Below are positions 35,802-44,717 of a DNA stretch of 64,000 nucleotides, in pieces (the first letter of the stretch is position 1; each line of letters opens with the position of its first letter). The position numbers and the translations under genes are program-made. The DNA comes from CALMEC01 sp963765105. GTDB lineage: Bacteria > Actinomycetota > Thermoleophilia > Miltoncostaeales > Miltoncostaeaceae. The notes under the pieces were generated by a model. The model had not been told where the DNA came from. It was given only the letters and a program-made list of their open reading frames with translations, and ran no database searches. The stretch covers positions 1,178,001-1,242,000 of the forward strand of contig CAVXUW010000002.1 in assembly GCA_963765105.1 (NCBI GenBank), in the 5' to 3' direction.

Positions 35802-37508
35802 CTACCAGCGTCCCGAACGGATGATCCCGAACAACACGACCCCGCTCAGCACGATGCCGGCGAGAAGACCGGGAATCGAGATAACGGCAACACCGAGGAG
35901 CTGTGGCCCGCCGTCGACGAAGCCGCCGATGATGGCCGACCCAAGAAAGATGGCCGCGGCAAGGACGCCCAGAACGATTCGGTTGGTGGCTCCGAGTGCC
36001 CGTTCGGTCGACTCCGTAAAGCCCTCCTGCTGGATCGCAATCTTCAACTCACCGTCACGGAGTTCATCAAGAAGATCGTGCAGCTGAAACGGAAACTCGT
36101 GGAGCACCTCGGCATAGTGCCCCGCGTCGGTCCGCAGCCGATCGGTGATCGCCTCGGGACGAAAGCGCGACATCATCAGTTGACGGGCGTATGGGCGAGC
36201 GGTCTCGAAGACGTTGAACTCCGGCGCGATCTCACCACATACCCCGGCAAGCGTTCCGATCGTCTTGTCGAGAAGCACCCACCGCACCGGCAAACGAATC
36301 TGTAGATGGTGGACGGTTTGGAAGATGTCGCGCACGAGATCCCGCCCGTCGATGTCCCCCATGGATGCGCCCCAGTAGCGCTGCAGAATCACGCTGAGTT
36401 GCTCACGGAGTTCATCTTCACGGTCACGCGGATAGCGCATGCCCAACTCCCGGAGACGTCGCGGAAGTCGTTCGAGGTTCTGCTCGACGGCATCGATGAA
36501 CATCCGCACAGCGGCCTCACGGTCGCGTTGGGAGAGCTGCCCCACCATGCCGAAGTCGATCAGGCCGATGCGGTCGGGCGATTGCACGATGATGTTTGCC
36601 GGGTGTGGGTCGGCTTGAAAAAAGCCGTGGGTAAACACCATCTGCATCCACGTCTCAGAGATACGCCGTGCCAGAGACTCGCGTTCATCTGGGGTGAGGG
36701 CCTCAAGATCAACGTGGTTCAGCGTGTTCCCGTCAACCCAATCGAGCACCAGGACCCGGCTGGTGGTGAGATGCCACACCACAGCCGGGACCGTGATGTT
36801 GGGGTCGTCGGCAAAGGCGCGGCGAACAACCTCCGCGTTCCTCGCCTCGATCCGGTAGTCGAGCTCCTGCCGTACGGTGCGGGCGAACTCGTCGACGACA
36901 CCGACGGTGTCGACGAACTGTAGGCGCTTGATGCGCTCCTTCAGGCGCCGGGCGATCTGGTACATCAAAGCCAGGTCAGCGCGAAGCGTTTCGTCCGCGT
37001 TGGGCCGCTGCACTTTGACGATGACCTCGCGCCCGTCGGCGAGCTTGGCGCGGTGAACTTGCCCGATACTGGCCGCGGCAAGAGGCTCATCATCGAAACG
37101 TGCAAACAGCTCCTCGATGGGGGCACCCAGTTCCTCTTCGATCAGGCCGCGGGCGATGGCCGACGGAAATGGCGTGGCCGCGTCTTGAAGCGTGCGGAGT
37201 TCCTTGATGATGTCCGGCGGAACGATGTCGGGACGCGTGGACAGGAGCTGACCGAGCTTGACCGTTGTGGGCCCCAACTCGTCGAACATCGCCCGCAGAC
37301 GCTTTCCGCGGTTGCCGGCCTGCTCACTTCCGACGTTGTTCGCACGCCGATTCTCGCGAAGGAAGCCGAATCCGTGACGTGCGGCGACCTCGCCGATCTC
37401 CCGGATTCTGGCGATGTTTCGTCGACGCTCCCCCGTAGGCACGTGGCCGAGGCTAGCAAGGTCCACGGATGGGTCCCGGACCGCTTCGCGTGCGGTCGCC
37501 GTCGACAT
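35802..37508 (-). CDS. ABC1/UbiB-family atypical kinase
   Basis: A 568-residue membrane-anchored member of the ABC1/ADCK/UbiB family of ATP-binding proteins that support isoprenoid quinone or lipid metabolism. Motifs: KLGQLLSTRPD (KxGQ), AAASIGQVHRA (Ala-rich loop), VIVKVQRP (invariant Lys), QELDYRIEARNAE, ADPHPANI and LIDFGMVG. Two membrane helices end the protein. ATG at 37508 (MSTATAREAV) is chosen because an upstream reading gives unrelated low-complexity sequence. It overlaps the end of the upstream zinc-site gene by 56 bp and is 2 bp before recJ. Confidence 0.9.
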   Translation of the reverse strand: MSTATAREAVRDPSVDLASLGHVPTGERRRNIARIREIGEVAARHGFGFLRENRRANNVGSEQAGNRGKRLRAMFDELGPTTVKLGQLLSTRPDIVPPDIIKELRTLQDAATPFPSAIARGLIEEELGAPIEELFARFDDEPLAAASIGQVHRAKLADGREVIVKVQRPNADETLRADLALMYQIARRLKERIKRLQFVDTVGVVDEFARTVRQELDYRIEARNAEVVRRAFADDPNITVPAVVWHLTTSRVLVLDWVDGNTLNHVDLEALTPDERESLARRISETWMQMVFTHGFFQADPHPANIIVQSPDRIGLIDFGMVGQLSQRDREAAVRMFIDAVEQNLERLPRRLRELGMRYPRDREDELREQLSVILQRYWGASMGDIDGRDLVRDIFQTVHHLQIRLPVRWVLLDKTIGTLAGVCGEIAPEFNVFETARPYARQLMMSRFRPEAITDRLRTDAGHYAEVLHEFPFQLHDLLDELRDGELKIAIQQEGFTESTERALGATNRIVLGVLAAAIFLGSAIIGGFVDGGPQLLGVAVISIPGLLAGIVLSGVVLFGIIRSGRW

Positions 37509-38100
37509 GGGCGTCAGGCTCCCTCTTCCTCCCCACACCGCCCGACGTCGCCGGCGACACCTGGCCGTGGACGTCTCGCAGTGTCTGAGAATTCTTCGTC
37601 GCCGGTGATGATGTTGGGCGGCGTGGAGCGTTGTGTGAGGTGAGCCACCTCGCTTCACCGAACCATCGCCGTAGTGTCCGATACGACGGGCCCGTCCCCC
37701 CGGTGTGCGGCTCACTCTGTGCGTCGGCAATGACAACCCGCGGGTTCTCACCACGCTGAAAACGTCCTTCAACGTGTCGACGCAGGTCCGCCCACGCGTA
37801 GCTCCCAGGCCGTTCCCTCGCCGGAGCCTCCGGCCGCACCCGCCGCAGATGAGCTGCGAGCGCCCGCGTATGGCGTTTTGTCCGTTGCCCTCCAGCTACC
37901 CACACCGCATCCAGGCTCGCCACAAAGTCACGCCCAGCCCGTCGCCGCTGGAAATCGTCGCTTCGGTGCGCCGCACACAGCCAAACGCTCACACCGTGCG
38001 TGAGGTGATGCTCCGCCCGCGTCCCCTCCCCCGCGCCCGAGCAGATCGCACACATCGGATGCTTCCCAATCCATTTCGCCTTGTACGCGCTCCGCACCAT
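37453..38100 (-). CDS. Putative zinc-binding protein, lineage-specific family
   Basis: A 215-residue protein of unknown function. An N-terminal C-x2-C pair (PMCAICSG), EHHLTHG and WLCAAHR form a plausible CCHH/HNH-like zinc site, followed by FQRRRAGRDFVASLDAVWVAGG and a basic helical region (TKRHTRALAAHLRRV). A second conserved-looking stretch is RPGSYAWADLRRHVEGRFQRGE and SYRTLRRWFGEARWL. The last 55 residues are low complexity and overlap the start of the UbiB gene. A ribosome-binding site (AAAGG) precedes the ATG. The basic, His/Cys-rich core suggests nucleic-acid binding. The upstream DNA contains palindrome cluster 2, so a link between the two is worth testing. Confidence 0.65.
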   Translation of the reverse strand: MVRSAYKAKWIGKHPMCAICSGAGEGTRAEHHLTHGVSVWLCAAHRSDDFQRRRAGRDFVASLDAVWVAGGQRTKRHTRALAAHLRRVRPEAPARERPGSYAWADLRRHVEGRFQRGENPRVVIADAQSEPHTGGTGPSYRTLRRWFGEARWLTSHNAPRRPTSSPATKNSQTLRDVHGQVSPATSGGVGRKREPDAHVDGDRTRSGPGPIRGPC

Positions 38101-38195
38101 GAGGGAACCTTTCCCAACCCCTCCGTCACAGCGCTACCCCCACCTGCAACAAAACACGCACCACTCCGTGCCAACTCACGCTCCCCTACCAGCGC

Positions 38196-38575
38196 TGCCA
38201 TTTGGCACGTTCCCTGTCTGTCAATTGGTCCTGCGCCAGCACCAATTGCCCTCTCCACCGGAACTGAAACACGGAGACCGTGGCCCTCTGCTGGCTCGGC
38301 GCACCACAATTGCCAAGTGGCAACCATCGGATGATCCATTTGGCGACGGATCTTTCCTTTACGGACCACCTCCCAGGTCGTTGATGACGACTACTTTCAT
38401 CGCTGAGGAACCAATCTCAGAGACCAGGGAGCCGCGACGACGGCCAGCGCTCCCAAACGAGCTGGCGGGACGTCGTCGCCCGGCCCAACGGGCCGGAAAC
38501 GACCCACCGCAGCCGGGAAAGCGACGTGGTTGGCGGATGTGGCTAGTTAGCCGTTCCGCCGTCTGCCACTTGGGA
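38196..38575 (+). repeat. Palindrome cluster 2 (TGCCA-NN-TGGCA)
   Basis: Lies in the 564-bp gap between two minus-strand genes (zinc-site protein and the 679-residue surface protein). Sites: 38196-38207 (perfect, centre TT), 38241-38250 (half-related ACCAATTGCC), 38310-38323 (TTGCCAAGTGGCAA, centre AG) and 38564-38575 (TGCCACTTGGGA, one arm imperfect). No other gene could be supported in the gap apart from the terminator at its right end. Confidence 0.75.
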
Positions 38576-38601
38576 ATAGGCGCCGAGGGCCACGAAAACG
38601 A

Positions 38602-38639
38602 CGAGAGCCGCCCTCAGCAGGTGCTGGGGACGGCTCTCG
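38602..38639 (-). terminator. Terminator of the 679-residue surface protein gene
   Basis: A long hairpin begins about 26 bp past the stop: CGAGAGCCG pairs with CGGCTCTCG (9 bp) around a second imperfect inner stem, followed on the minus strand by TCGTTTTCG. Confidence 0.75.
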
Positions 38640-38664
38640 AGGGTGCGGGTTCGGGTGGTAGCAG

Positions 38665-40704
38665 CTAGCTGATGCGGTAGGTGCCGCTCACGGCGAAGGG
38701 GCCCTGCGCTGCGGCGAGCAGGCGGAGGCTGAAGCCTTCGGTGGTGGGGGCGAAACCGTGCTCCATCAGGACAGACAAGTCGCGGGTGTGGCAGTTGAGG
38801 CAACCATCGACCTCGAGGACCAGGGTTCCCGGGGCGACCGCACCGACGACCGGGCCGATGACCCAGTGCGACGGAGGCGGGACAACGCCGTCACGGAACG
38901 TGACGCCGCTGACGACCTGGTGCCCGGCCTGGATGGCGTACCCACCGAGGGCAAACCGTCCGCGACGGGGGTCCGACTCCATGCTGGAGGGAACGTCCCA
39001 CCACGCAACCGACGGAGCAGAAATCGCTTCGGGCTGGAGAACCGCGGTAGCGGAGGCGCGGGCAGCCACGGGGGCGGCCTCGACGACGACGTTGCTGGGA
39101 CGCATGCGCGACCAGCTCGACACCGGGTCGGGAGCAACCTCAGCGGTGACGCCACTCGTCGGCGCCATGGACGCCCAACGGTCGGCGGGGTTGATTGCCG
39201 CGACAACGACTTGCGGTGATCCGTAGGTGACCTCGGCGTCAACCTCGAACGCTTCCTCGACAGCCGGAGCTTCGATGATCTCAGCAACAGGAGTCATCTC
39301 GACCACCGGGGCTTCGACCACCGGCGCCATCTCGACGACAGGCGCCATCTCAACGGCAGGCGCCATCTCAACGACCGGTGCCGCTTCGACGACCGGAGCC
39401 GCCTCGACAATCAGCGCCATCTCAGCGACAGGGGCCATCTCGACCACCGGGGCCTCGACCACCAGGGCATCGACGATAGGAGCCATCTCAGCGACGGGGG
39501 CCATCTCAACAACGGGGGCCATCTCAGCGACGGGCAATTCGGGTGCCTCGGCGACCGGAACCATGTCGTACGCGTCGACAACCGGGGCGACCGCAGGGAG
39601 CTCAATCGCCGGAGCCTCGTCAATGGTCACGGCAGGCGCCTCGTCCTCGTCGACGGGCTCCCAAACGAACTCAGGGGTCTCGTCGTCAGAGGTGTCAGCC
39701 TCGACGATGTCGGGGTCAACCGATGCCCAGTCAGTTGCGACCAGCTCATCGACGGGCTCGACGACCTCTTCGACAACCTCAATCTCGTTCGGGTCCCAGG
39801 CGAGGGTGGTTTCCGCATCCGGGGCGGCCCACACCGACGGCTCGTCATCGACGACGTCGACTTCGGCGATCGGGGTGACGGCCTCGTCCTCAGCTTCGGC
39901 GACGGCGGTCCACACCGGTCCGGTGTCGGCCTCCGACTCCCACTCGGGCTCAACCGCGACGGGAACGTCGACAGCCTCTGACGCATTTGCGTCCCAAGTT
40001 GCCATCGTCTCCTCAGCGGCAGTCCAATCGAACTCGTCGTCGGTGGAGTCGTCCGCGGCCTCCCAGCTGGCCTCCACAGGCTCAGTCTCGGTCTCGGTCT
40101 TCTCTTCCGCCCATCCCGTGGCCGGGTCAAAGTCGGCGGCGTCGTCCGCGGCAGCCCAACCGGCGTCATCCACCGGGGGAGCAGCAAGTGCGTCGAGCGC
40201 GTCGTCGTGAACCATTGACTCGCCGACCGGAGCAACCGCAGAGGGATCGGACCAGGTCTCGGGGCCACTCGGCCAACCCGGCTCGTTGATCACACCATCG
40301 CCAGACATGTTGTCCTGCTGCGACAGCTCGGCAAGAAGCGGGTCCGTAAGGGCGTCGAACTGTTCACCGTCGTTCGTACCACCCACCGGGGAGGGCAGGC
40401 GGGGGACCATGCGGCCATGCGCCACCTTCGGCTCCGCAACGACCGCCTCAGCGTTCTTCTTGCGGCCCTTGCCGAAGCCGGATGACTTCTTGGCCGTGGG
40501 AACTTTTGCGCCCTTCACGGGCTTCTGGGCCTTCACCTTTGCGGCCTTACCGGCCTTGGGGGTCTTGGCAGTCTTGCTCGCCTTGGCATCGGTAGATCCC
40601 TCCTGCGCTTTGCGCTGCTTCACCAGAAGCAGAACCAGCAGAAGGATCAGGACCCCGGCGCCACCGGCGCGCTGGACCAGCGTAAGGTTGGACAAAAACT
40701 CCAT
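38665..40704 (-). CDS. Membrane-anchored acidic repeat protein, paralogue A
   Basis: A 679-residue protein with an N-terminal membrane helix (GGAGVLILLLVLLLV, residues about 14-30), a Lys/Ala-rich cytoplasmic-charge segment, a very acidic Trp-rich region (repeats of the type WAAADDAADFD), a hydrophobic-acidic repeat zone built on VEMAP/VAEMAP units (about residues 385-480) and a C-terminal domain of about 90 residues (RGRFALGGYAIQAGH ... FAPTTEGFSLRLLAAAQGPF). That domain recurs in the next gene. No catalytic motif is seen; two Cys in GCLNCH could bind metal or heme-like ligand but this is speculative. A sigma-28-like promoter lies upstream. Function unknown; a surface or scaffold role is inferred. 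Confidence 0.75.
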   Translation of the reverse strand: MEFLSNLTLVQRAGGAGVLILLLVLLLVKQRKAQEGSTDAKASKTAKTPKAGKAAKVKAQKPVKGAKVPTAKKSSGFGKGRKKNAEAVVAEPKVAHGRMVPRLPSPVGGTNDGEQFDALTDPLLAELSQQDNMSGDGVINEPGWPSGPETWSDPSAVAPVGESMVHDDALDALAAPPVDDAGWAAADDAADFDPATGWAEEKTETETEPVEASWEAADDSTDDEFDWTAAEETMATWDANASEAVDVPVAVEPEWESEADTGPVWTAVAEAEDEAVTPIAEVDVVDDEPSVWAAPDAETTLAWDPNEIEVVEEVVEPVDELVATDWASVDPDIVEADTSDDETPEFVWEPVDEDEAPAVTIDEAPAIELPAVAPVVDAYDMVPVAEAPELPVAEMAPVVEMAPVAEMAPIVDALVVEAPVVEMAPVAEMALIVEAAPVVEAAPVVEMAPAVEMAPVVEMAPVVEAPVVEMTPVAEIIEAPAVEEAFEVDAEVTYGSPQVVVAAINPADRWASMAPTSGVTAEVAPDPVSSWSRMRPSNVVVEAAPVAARASATAVLQPEAISAPSVAWWDVPSSMESDPRRGRFALGGYAIQAGHQVVSGVTFRDGVVPPPSHWVIGPVVGAVAPGTLVLEVDGCLNCHTRDLSVLMEHGFAPTTEGFSLRLLAAAQGPFAVSGTYRIS
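39285..39560 (-). repeat. VEMAP-type coding repeat
   Basis: About fifteen imperfect 15-18 bp units encode VAEMAP, VVEMAP, VVEAP and similar hexapeptides in the middle of the 679-residue protein. Confidence 0.8.
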
Positions 40705-40764
40705 CGTCACTTGCTCCGTTGTACGAACCGCCCAAGAAGGAGGCATTGGCGGTGCTCCCCCTGC

Positions 40765-40792
40765 CTATCGGCGGCAACCCACCGGGACTAAA
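40765..40792 (-). promoter_or_regulatory. Sigma-28-like promoter of the 679-residue protein gene
   Basis: On the minus strand TTTAGTCC (40792-40785), 12 bp, GCCGATAG (40772-40765). The -10 element matches GCCGATAA of FliA/WhiG-type promoters at 7 of 8 positions and the -35 matches TAAAGTTT at 4 of 8. It is about 60 bp upstream of the start codon, in the only sizeable gap before the gene. Confidence 0.5.
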
Positions 40793-40867
40793 GCCCCTCG
40801 GGCGAATTTCATGTGACGATTTCGCACCGAACCACGAGAACCTCACACGAGCTGCGCGAGAACGTCC

Positions 40868-41785
40868 TCAGGCAGCGCTGTCGGGCATCACGCGGTAGCT
40901 GCCGGCCGCGGAGAACGAGCCCGGGTCGGCGGCGGTCAAAAGCAGCGTGAACCCCTCGCGATCCGGCGCGAAGCCGGGGTCGGACAAGACGGTGATTCCC
41001 CCATCGGGGACGTTTTCGGCCGCATCAACACTGAGCTCGATCTGATCGGCGCGCACGGGAGCGGCAAGGCGACGACGAAACGTGACCGACGACACGGTGC
41101 TATGGCCAGATGCCGCGGCCCAACCTCCCAGGGCGAAACGACCTTCGTCGAGGGAGCTCACCCCGTGAGTGACGACCAGCGGCGCCTCGGGCGCCTCGTC
41201 AACACCTGAGGCCCATGAGGCTGCTTCCGCCGCGGGCGCTGCAGCATGGGCGTCGTCGTCCTCGGCGGGTGTTTCGTCGATGACCTCGGACGGCCAGGGA
41301 TGTGGAAGATGTTGCTGCACCGACGGTGGATGCTCGGTTGGCGGGGCGCTCAGCTCAGGCGTCTCCACCGGCTCAGCCACTGGCGGCTTTGCATCCCTCA
41401 CTTGCTCTGCTGCGGTAGGAACAGCAGGCGCGGGGATGTCCCCTGCGAGGTAGTCATAGACGGACGGTCCCGAGCCTTCCGCACGCGGAAACATGTCGAG
41501 GAACTCCGCATCTGGACCGCGAACCGGTGAGTCCGCGACCGGTCCCGGGAGGGGCTCTGCTGCCGGAGGTTCAGTTGGCACGGGGTGTGTGACGGGCCCT
41601 GACGCGGCGGCGGGAGGCGTCGCACGCGAGGAGGCCGGTGTCTCCCGATACGGCTGCAGCGGATCCCAGCCGTCGGTCTCCAACCCGAGACCGTCCGTCT
41701 CGCGGCCACGGACCAACAGGGTGTAGGTCGCAAATGCCGCAATTGCGGCGGGAATGAGGAGTCGAAGACGCATTACTGTCGCCAT
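40868..41785 (-). CDS. Membrane-anchored protein, paralogue B
   Basis: A 305-residue protein with an N-terminal membrane anchor or signal helix (LLIPAAIAAFATYTLLV), a Pro/Ala/Glu-rich linker of about 185 residues, and a C-terminal domain (EGRFALGGWAAASGH ... VSSVTFRRRL ... FAPDREGFTLLLTAADPGSF) clearly homologous to the end of the downstream 679-residue protein. The start may be 41785 or the ATG four codons later. It follows secDF by 54 bp on the same strand and precedes paralogue A by 163 bp. Function unknown. Confidence 0.75.
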   Translation of the reverse strand: MATVMRLRLLIPAAIAAFATYTLLVRGRETDGLGLETDGWDPLQPYRETPASSRATPPAAASGPVTHPVPTEPPAAEPLPGPVADSPVRGPDAEFLDMFPRAEGSGPSVYDYLAGDIPAPAVPTAAEQVRDAKPPVAEPVETPELSAPPTEHPPSVQQHLPHPWPSEVIDETPAEDDDAHAAAPAAEAASWASGVDEAPEAPLVVTHGVSSLDEGRFALGGWAAASGHSTVSSVTFRRRLAAPVRADQIELSVDAAENVPDGGITVLSDPGFAPDREGFTLLLTAADPGSFSAAGSYRVMPDSAA

Positions 41786-41839
41786 TCGACCAGAGACGAG
41801 CTGTTCCTGCCTACCCCGACCCGTTACGGGTGTACGTAC

Positions 41840-44710
41840 CTACTTGCGGCGGCGGCGCTGAACGTTTTGGTGGCGGCGTTGACGCTCTGGTGGCTTGGGT
41901 GCCGACGGCTTCTCGGCCCCGACAGAGTCGTCTGTCGGCGCCTCGCTCTCGGGGTCGGCATCGGGTGGCGTCGGTTCGGGTGGTGCGGACGTGTGCGCGT
42001 CGGAGTCCCCAGCGGAATCGTCCGGCCCCTCGGCAATGGCAGTGCCCACGCCCATATCGACCGGCGGGACGTATGCCAGCTCAGCCTCGGCGCGGTTCAA
42101 GGCATCCACGTCGAGGATGTCGGAGTCGACCGTGGCTGCCCGAGCAGCCTTCTTGGCATCGCGGGCCGCGACCTTCTGTTGGTTAGGTTCGCGTTCCTTC
42201 CACAATGCCGCAAGTGGTGCGGAGATGAAGATGGACGACACACCACCAGCAAGGATTCCGACGGCCAGGGCAAACGAGAAGTCAAAGAGGGACGGCCCAC
42301 CGAAGATGAGCAACGCGATGATCGGAAGCACGGTCAACAGAAACGTGATGATCGACCGCGTCAACGTCTCGTGCACCGATCGGTTGACAATCTCCCGATA
42401 CGGACGTCCACGCATGAGCGGGACGTTCTCGCGAATACGGTCGAAAACGATCACCACGTCATAAAGTGAATAGCCCAAGATGGTCAGCAGGGCCGCGACC
42501 GTTGCGGAGGTGACTTCTCGACCGGCGATGGAGTAGATCGACAGCGTCAGCCACACGTCGTGCACCACCGAAACAAGGGCGGCAAGCGCCAGCTTCCATT
42601 CAAACCGCAACGCCAGGTACGCGATGATCGCGAGGAACGAGAAGAAGATCGCCCACATCGCCTTGCGGAGCACGTCATTGCCGAAGGACGCTCCAACCGT
42701 CTCAATCTGCTGAACCGATTCATCCGTGGGGCCGAACTTGGTCTCCAGCTGCTTCAGCAGCGCGGTTGTCTCCGCCGTCTTGAGGTTTTTTGTGGTGATC
42801 TCGTAACCACGCGTCTTCGGTTCGTCCTGCGATTCGAAACGCTGGACGATCGCCGACGGCTGCCCAAATGCAGCGACCTCATTGCGCACGACGTCGTCGG
42901 CCGGTTGCTGGTCGGTGAACGCCACGGTAATGCGCGTACCTCCCGTGAGGTCAAGGCCACGCTCGATGCCGCGCACACCGATTACGGCGGCACCGGCAAT
43001 GAGCGGTACGAACGCGATGGCAAGCCAGAGCTTCCATTTGCCGACGATATCCATCTTCCACTTGATCTCGCGGGCGTTGAAGCCCATGAGCCGCTCGTTC
43101 TGGAAGAGCTTTGTCTCCACCAAGAGCCCGAACAAGCCTTGGGTGAGGATGATCGCCGTGAACAGCGACAGGATGACACCCAAGATCAGCATGAACGCGA
43201 AGCCCTTCGGCCCGGCCGTACCGATCAGGAAGATGAAGATGGCTGTCACCAGGGTGACGATGTTGGCGTCGATGATCGCCGTGATTCCGCGTTTGTAACC
43301 GTTGAGGAGCGCCACACGTGCGGGCCGCCCGGCACGTGCTTCTTCACGCACACGTTCGAAGATGACGACGCTGGCGTCGGCGGCGACACCGATGGTGAGG
43401 ATGAGACCCGCCATACCCGGCAGGGTCAACGCCACCGGAACGATCTTCACCACGGCAAACAGGTAGAGGCCGTAGACGATGAGCGAGAGCACGGCCACGA
43501 TGCCGAGGACCCGGTAATAGAGGATCAACGCGAGGGCCACGATGATGAGGGCGATGATGCTGGCAAGCAGTGCCTGCTTCAGGGAGGCCTCACCCAAGCG
43601 CGCGTTGACGGTCGTCAGGCTCGACTGCTCCAGTGTGAGCGGAAGCGCACCGGAGCTGATCTGCTTTGCGAGGGTTGTGGCGCTCGACTCGGTGAAGTTA
43701 CCGGTGATTTGCGCCTGACCGCCGCGAATACCGTCGGGGAGTTCCTGAGGATTGATCGTCGGGATGGAGATCAAGACTCCGTCGAGCGAAACGCCGAAGC
43801 GCAGCAACTTGTTCTCAATGCTTCCCCCGCGCGCAAGCTCGGCCGTCACGTCGCCGAAGCTCTTCCTTCCGGCGTCGTTGAACTGCATCTCGACGACGGG
43901 TTGATTACCTTGATCAAATCCGAGGTTGGCGCCACTGATGTCGTTGCCGCGCACGCCGACGACGTTGTGCAGCAACACACACAGCGCACCGTCCGAACCG
44001 CATCGAGGGATGTCCTTGAGCGGCCGTTCGATGTTGGAGCCGTTGGTGAGCACCACGAACCCCGCAGGGAGCTTCTGCAGTTCGAACTTCGTCTTGTCCG
44101 CGTTGTACTCGGCAAGCGCGGCGATGAACTCCGGGCGTTTTGACTCCTGGAGGTTCTTTAGCAGGGTCGCGAGATTTGGCGCGGGACCCGCCACGTACGT
44201 GGGTGCGTCCCCTTTGCGGAAGAGGTAGACCTGTTCATCTCCACTGGCCCCGGCCTTCTTTGGCGTGCCCTGGGCGAGTTTGAGGAGGGTGTAGAGATCC
44301 GGCGTTCCTTCCGCAGGGTTCTGCGGATTCTCTTGACCAGCTGCGTACCCCACCAGGTTCGGCTCATGCGCGTAGAACGTGACTTGCGCGGCCTGCACCA
44401 GGCTGTCGATGATCTCTGGGTCTTCGATGTCCGGGAGCGCCACAGAGATCTGGTCCGGGCCGACCTTCTGGATCTCGGGCTCCGACACACCGAACGCGTC
44501 AACTCGGTCACGAATTGCTTCGACCGTCTGGTCGATAGCCTCCGTCGTGATCCCGTCGCTCGTCGTGGGCTTCGCGGTGTAAATCGCCTGGGCGCCGCCC
44601 TTGAGATCGAGGCCGAGCTTTGTCGGCTTCAGCAGCACCGCGGCAGCCGAAAGGGCCGCCAGGCCCAGCACGGTGAGCACGAACAGCCACGAACGCTTCT
44701 TGAGGCTCAT
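41840..44710 (-). CDS. secDF: Fused protein-export membrane protein SecDF
   Basis: Proton-driven accessory of the Sec translocase that pulls preproteins across the membrane. 956 residues in one reading frame. SecD half: GLDLKGGAQAIYTA near 33, P1 head region, and helices TM2-6 with GVAADASVVIFERVREE. SecF half from about 570: ERGLDLTGGTRITVAF and SLYDVVIVFDRIREN. Each half has six membrane helices. A cytoplasmic, acidic then basic tail of about 110 residues (ending RRRHQNVQRRRRK-like) follows the last helix. In Actinobacteria secD and secF are usually separate genes, so the fusion is notable. yajC lies 7 bp upstream. Confidence 0.95.
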   Translation of the reverse strand: MSLKKRSWLFVLTVLGLAALSAAAVLLKPTKLGLDLKGGAQAIYTAKPTTSDGITTEAIDQTVEAIRDRVDAFGVSEPEIQKVGPDQISVALPDIEDPEIIDSLVQAAQVTFYAHEPNLVGYAAGQENPQNPAEGTPDLYTLLKLAQGTPKKAGASGDEQVYLFRKGDAPTYVAGPAPNLATLLKNLQESKRPEFIAALAEYNADKTKFELQKLPAGFVVLTNGSNIERPLKDIPRCGSDGALCVLLHNVVGVRGNDISGANLGFDQGNQPVVEMQFNDAGRKSFGDVTAELARGGSIENKLLRFGVSLDGVLISIPTINPQELPDGIRGGQAQITGNFTESSATTLAKQISSGALPLTLEQSSLTTVNARLGEASLKQALLASIIALIIVALALILYYRVLGIVAVLSLIVYGLYLFAVVKIVPVALTLPGMAGLILTIGVAADASVVIFERVREEARAGRPARVALLNGYKRGITAIIDANIVTLVTAIFIFLIGTAGPKGFAFMLILGVILSLFTAIILTQGLFGLLVETKLFQNERLMGFNAREIKWKMDIVGKWKLWLAIAFVPLIAGAAVIGVRGIERGLDLTGGTRITVAFTDQQPADDVVRNEVAAFGQPSAIVQRFESQDEPKTRGYEITTKNLKTAETTALLKQLETKFGPTDESVQQIETVGASFGNDVLRKAMWAIFFSFLAIIAYLALRFEWKLALAALVSVVHDVWLTLSIYSIAGREVTSATVAALLTILGYSLYDVVIVFDRIRENVPLMRGRPYREIVNRSVHETLTRSIITFLLTVLPIIALLIFGGPSLFDFSFALAVGILAGGVSSIFISAPLAALWKEREPNQQKVAARDAKKAARAATVDSDILDVDALNRAEAELAYVPPVDMGVGTAIAEGPDDSAGDSDAHTSAPPEPTPPDADPESEAPTDDSVGAEKPSAPKPPERQRRHQNVQRRRRK

Positions 44711-44717
44711 CGCAGCG

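Noticed and set aside
35802..37508. Naming the UbiB-family gene ubiB for ubiquinone synthesis
   Set aside because: Actinobacteria generally use menaquinone and the family is functionally broad, so no pathway symbol is assigned.
40741..40800. Possible cyclic-di-GMP riboswitch before the 679-residue gene
   Set aside because: Two small hairpins can be drawn, but the GEMM core (GCAAACC, ACGCAAAGCC) is absent; a sigma-28-like promoter explains the conserved-looking blocks.
42560..44143. 527-codon plus-strand open frame opposite secDF
   Set aside because: It mirrors a highly conserved secDF on the other strand, lacks family similarity and has composition typical of an antisense shadow.
42000..44710. 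Separate secD and secF genes
   Set aside because: The frame is continuous with no stop or restart between the halves.
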